Part shown: positions 6,586-8,489 of the stretch, one piece after another
Layout of the letters: each line of letters starts with the position of its first letter
Position numbering within the stretch: position 1 is the first letter of the stretch
NCBI GenBank assembly: GCA_964593905.1
Contig: CAZQLE010000175.1
Coordinates: forward strand, 1 to 8,489
Length of the DNA: 8,489 nt
Reading direction: 5' to 3'
Source: CAZQLE01 sp964593905
GTDB taxonomy: Bacteria; Chloroflexota; Anaerolineae; Anaerolineales; Anaerolineaceae
Translations under genes and position numbers: made by a program
The notes under the pieces: generated by a model
What the model saw: only the letters and a program-made list of their open reading frames with translations
Database searches by the model: none
Told to the model about the DNA's origin: nothing

Positions 6586-7629
6586 ATGGATTTTGACCGC
6601 CCTCATCGACGAATGAACCTGTTGACCGGGCAATGGGTGCTGGTATCGCCTCACCGCGCCCGCCGGCCCTGGTTGGGACAGGTGGAGAAGACCCCCGCTG
6701 CCAGCCTGCCCGCGTATGACCCCACCTGTTACCTGTGTCCTGACAATACGCGCAACACCGGCCAGGTTAACCCGCCTTATAGCGGCCCGTTTGTGTTTGA
6801 TAATGACTTTGCGGCGCTGCTGCCCCCGGAAGAGGGCGTGGATTTGAAAGAAAAGACAGATGGCCTGCTGACCGCCGAAACCGAAACGGGGTTTTGCCGG
6901 GTGGTGTGTTTTTCGCCGCGCCACGATCTAACCCTGCCCGAACTGCCGCTAGAAGCGGTTGAGCAGGTGATTCGCACCTGGGCGGACGAAACACAGACGT
7001 TGGGAAGTCGGGATCATATCCGATATGTGCAGGTGTTTGAAAACAAGGGCGCAATGATGGGCTGCTCGAACCCGCACCCCCACAGCCAGATCTGGTCCTC
7101 GGGGCATATCCCCAATGAGCCGGCGGTGGAACTGGAGCGCATGGCTGCCTACCGGCGCGAGCACGCTGGCTGTTTGCTGTGTGATTATGCGGCTCTGGAG
7201 CAAAAGGACGGCCGCCGCACAGTGGCCGAAAATGCTGAATTTCTGGCAGTGGTGCCGTTTTGGGCGGTGTGGCCGTTTGAGATTCTGGTGATTTCCAAAC
7301 GACATCTGGGCTCGTTGGGCGACCTGGCCGCGCCGGAAGTGCGCGGGCTGGCCGATATTCTTAAACAGGTTACCACCCGCTATGACAACCTGTTTGAAAT
7401 CTCTTTTCCCTACTCGATGGGCTTTCACCAGACCCCCTGCGACGGGCAGGCATACCCGGACCATCATTTTCACGCTCATTTTTATCCGCCGCTGCTGCGT
7501 TCGGCGACGGTGCGCAAGTTTATGGTCGGGTTTGAGATGCTGGGCATGCCCCAGCGTGATCTAACCCCCGAGACTGCGGCCGAACGGCTGCGTGGGTTGA
7601 GCAGTGTGCATTACAAACAACGAGGCTAG
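6586..7629 (+). CDS. galT: galactose-1-phosphate uridylyltransferase
   Basis: Encodes 347 aa, about the length of E. coli GalT (348). It swaps UMP between UDP-glucose and galactose-1-phosphate in the Leloir pathway. Cys48, Cys51, His113 and His164 correspond to the zinc ligands. NPHPHSQIW (162-170) holds the active-site HPH with the uridylylated nucleophile His166 and Gln168. His281, His296 and His298 plus Glu182 correspond to the second metal site; from His164 on the numbering coincides with the E. coli enzyme. The C-terminal block from HFHAHFYPPLLRSATVRKF is near-invariant in class I GalT. Start: ATG 1 nt after the preceding stop, with GGAG (6573-6576) inside that gene, so the two are coupled. 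No galK or galE is in the window. Followed by a strong terminator. Function is secure; its link to the glycosidase is inferred. Confidence 0.96.
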   Translation: MDFDRPHRRMNLLTGQWVLVSPHRARRPWLGQVEKTPAASLPAYDPTCYLCPDNTRNTGQVNPPYSGPFVFDNDFAALLPPEEGVDLKEKTDGLLTAETETGFCRVVCFSPRHDLTLPELPLEAVEQVIRTWADETQTLGSRDHIRYVQVFENKGAMMGCSNPHPHSQIWSSGHIPNEPAVELERMAAYRREHAGCLLCDYAALEQKDGRRTVAENAEFLAVVPFWAVWPFEILVISKRHLGSLGDLAAPEVRGLADILKQVTTRYDNLFEISFPYSMGFHQTPCDGQAYPDHHFHAHFYPPLLRSATVRKFMVGFEMLGMPQRDLTPETAAERLRGLSSVHYKQRG

Positions 7630-7636
7630 AAAAAGT

Positions 7637-7661
7637 AACCGGTGGGGAAACCCCACCGGTT
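7637..7661. terminator. bidirectional intrinsic terminator between galT and the nucleoside kinase
   Basis: Perfect 11-bp arms AACCGGTGGGG and CCCCACCGGTT with an AAA loop. On the plus strand a short T-rich/GT stretch follows; on the minus strand TACTTTTTC follows. It starts 8 nt after the galT stop and faces the convergent kinase gene. Confidence 0.85.
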
Positions 7662-7682
7662 TTGTGTGTGTGTAATGTTGGG

Positions 7683-7715
7683 GCAGGGAGCGCTCCGGTT
7701 GGGAATGCTCCCTGC
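7683..7715. other. second hairpin in the galT-kinase gap
   Basis: Perfect 9-bp inverted repeat GCAGGGAGC (7683-7691) and GCTCCCTGC (7707-7715) with a 15-nt loop. It has no T tract on either side. For the kinase transcript it comes 15 nt after the stop and before the terminator at 7637-7661, so it may protect the 3' end or act as a backup pause structure. Confidence 0.55.
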
Positions 7716-7729
7716 GGATGTTAGGATGG

Positions 7730-8368
7730 CTAATCGAAAACGATTTCTTCTTTGCCGGTCAGCTTATCTTGAATGCGCTGGACGACGATATCGAGATGAT
7801 GGTCTTTGTGGACGAAGTCCAGGTCATCGGTGCGGATGGTGAGCACCGGGCAAAGATCAAAATTGTTGATCCAGTCGTGATAAAAGGATTCGAGCAGGGT
7901 GAGGTAATCGGCCGAGATGCCGCTTTCCATATTGCGGTTGCGCTGGTGGATGCGCTCCATCAACACCGGCACCGGGGCCTGAAGATAGATCAATAAGGAA
8001 GGGGCGGGCAGACTGCGCACCACCAGGTCGAAGACCTTGAGGTAGGCCTGGTAGTCTTGGTCGGTGAGATTTCCCATGGCATTGAGGGCGCGGGCAAAGA
8101 TAAAGGCATCTTCATAGATACTGCGGTCGATAATGGCGTTTTCAGGCGCTTCCCACAGGTCGAGATGCTGCTGGGCGCGGTGACCGAGAAAGAAGACCTG
8201 CAGGTGGAAAGACCACTTGCGCATATCGGCATAGAAATCGGACAGATAGGGGTTCTCGTTGACCGATTCGTAGGCAGAGCGCCAGCCCAGGCGGGCGCCG
8301 ATGCGCTGGGTGAGTGAGGTTTTCCCGGAGCCAATGTTTCCGGCGAGCAGCAGTAAACGTTTTGCCAT
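7730..8368 (-). CDS. deoxynucleoside kinase (dNK/dGK-dAK family)
   Basis: Encodes 212 aa; the ATG at 8368 has AAGGAG 5 nt upstream. It phosphorylates deoxynucleosides to monophosphates in the nucleotide salvage pathway, in the cytoplasm. The P-loop GNIGSGKTS is at residues 10-18. ESVNENPYL (34-42) contains the conserved Glu and the ENPYL block. FHLQVFFLGHR (54-64) carries the base-binding Gln57. DRSIYEDAFIFA (81-92) is the DRS motif typical of bacterial deoxyadenosine/deoxyguanosine kinases. LIYLQAPVPVLMERI (126-140) and an Arg-rich LID at about 139-145 follow. Length and motifs fit the family well. Substrate preference (dA, dG, dC) cannot be read from the sequence. It is transcribed alone, from a promoter region shared with the divergent gene at 8433. 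Confidence 0.92.
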   Translation of the reverse strand: MAKRLLLLAGNIGSGKTSLTQRIGARLGWRSAYESVNENPYLSDFYADMRKWSFHLQVFFLGHRAQQHLDLWEAPENAIIDRSIYEDAFIFARALNAMGNLTDQDYQAYLKVFDLVVRSLPAPSLLIYLQAPVPVLMERIHQRNRNMESGISADYLTLLESFYHDWINNFDLCPVLTIRTDDLDFVHKDHHLDIVVQRIQDKLTGKEEIVFD

Positions 8369-8407
8369 GCGTTCTCCTTAGCGGGTGGGTGAAGTAAACT
8401 AAAAAGA

Positions 8408-8413
8408 ATTATA
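8408..8413 (-). promoter_or_regulatory. -10 element for the deoxynucleoside kinase
   Basis: A consensus TATAAT on the minus strand, about 40 nt upstream of the kinase start codon. No convincing -35 element is present at 16-18 nt spacing, so this is a partial promoter call. Confidence 0.45.
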
Positions 8414-8419
8414 TCTTAG

Positions 8420-8425
8420 TATAAT
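8420..8425 (+). promoter_or_regulatory. -10 element for the gene at 8433
   Basis: A consensus TATAAT on the plus strand, ending 7 nt before the ATG at 8433, so the predicted transcript start falls at or next to the start codon. No clear -35 element is seen. It is in mirror arrangement with the minus-strand TATAAT at 8408-8413. Confidence 0.45.
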
Positions 8426-8432
8426 TGAGCCT

Positions 8433-8489
8433 ATGTCTTCATTTGAACCCAATTCACCCTACCGGCGGCTTGCCCGCACCCTGGATGCC
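8433..8489 (+). CDS. start of an unidentified protein (3' end outside window)
   Basis: An ATG opens a frame with no stop to the window edge, giving 19 residues, MSSFEPNSPYRRLARTLDA. There is no good Shine-Dalgarno (only GAG 3 nt away) and a TATAAT ends 7 nt before the ATG, suggesting leaderless translation. The YRRLARTLDA stretch faintly recalls the N-terminus of 4Fe-4S-binding proteins seen in Anaerolineae, but 19 residues are too few to assign a function. It is divergent from the kinase gene. Confidence 0.5.
   Translation, partial: MSSFEPNSPYRRLARTLDA

Noticed and set aside
6000..6924. Two overlapping minus-strand open frames opposite the GH5/galT junction
   Set aside because: They cross the junction of two well-supported plus-strand genes and encode no recognisable protein; shadow frames.
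6949..7479. Minus-strand open frame (176 codons) opposite galT
   Set aside because: Antisense to the invariant GalT active-site and metal-binding blocks; no motif of its own.
7661..7673. Short GT dinucleotide run after the galT terminator
   Set aside because: Only about five repeats; too short to call a meaningful microsatellite, and explained as the tail of the terminator region.
7718..8317. Plus-strand open frames opposite the deoxynucleoside kinase
   Set aside because: The minus-strand kinase has a strong ribosome-binding site, P-loop and DRS motif; the plus frames are shadows.
1..8489. Mobile element, phage, CRISPR or RNA gene
   Set aside because: No transposase or integrase motifs, no regularly spaced repeats, and no tRNA- or rRNA-like stretch were seen; the gaps are short and hold only promoters and hairpins.

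Overview
This 8.5 kb window looks like ordinary chromosomal DNA from a free-living bacterium, most likely a member of the Chloroflexota close to Anaerolineae. That placement is an inference from the mix of protein types, the moderately GC-rich coding sequence and the style of the lipoprotein and membrane genes; no marker gene here settles it. There are nine genes, seven complete and internal plus one truncated at each window edge. I see no RNA gene, CRISPR array, insertion sequence or phage gene.

Layout. (1) Positions 1-1360, plus strand: the 3' part of the ribosome-assembly GTPase gene obgE, then nadD of NAD biosynthesis 3 nt later. A perfect 10-bp hairpin at 1428-1459 closes this unit and the convergent one. 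(2) Positions 1482-4515, minus strand: a four-gene unit read from right to left. It encodes an ECF sigma factor, a zinc-finger transmembrane anti-sigma factor, a secreted/membrane protein with a bactofilin-like beta-repeat domain, and a lipoprotein of the toast-rack (LiaF/DUF2154-like) type. The first three genes overlap one another. A good ECF-type promoter (TGCAAC-N16-CGTATA) lies just upstream of the sigma gene, which suggests autoregulation. (3) Positions 4701-7629, plus strand: a large family 5 glycoside hydrolase resembling fungal steryl-glucosidase/glucosylceramidase enzymes, followed 1 nt later by galT. An 11-bp GC-rich hairpin ends this unit. (4) Positions 7730-8368, minus strand: a deoxynucleoside kinase. 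(5) From 8433, plus strand: the first 19 codons of another gene, possibly leaderless, sharing an AT-rich symmetric promoter region with the kinase.

The most interesting part is the sigma/anti-sigma/beta-solenoid/toast-rack lipoprotein unit. It reads as a self-contained cell-envelope stress module: a membrane-held anti-sigma factor senses the envelope, and the released sigma factor turns on its own operon, including two exported repeat proteins that may act as sensor or reinforcement. Next in interest is the pairing of a eukaryote-like glycolipid glucosidase homologue with galT. Four start codons were set from ribosome-binding sites or gene overlaps rather than the longest reading frame (1482, 2404, 3408 and 3922 genes).
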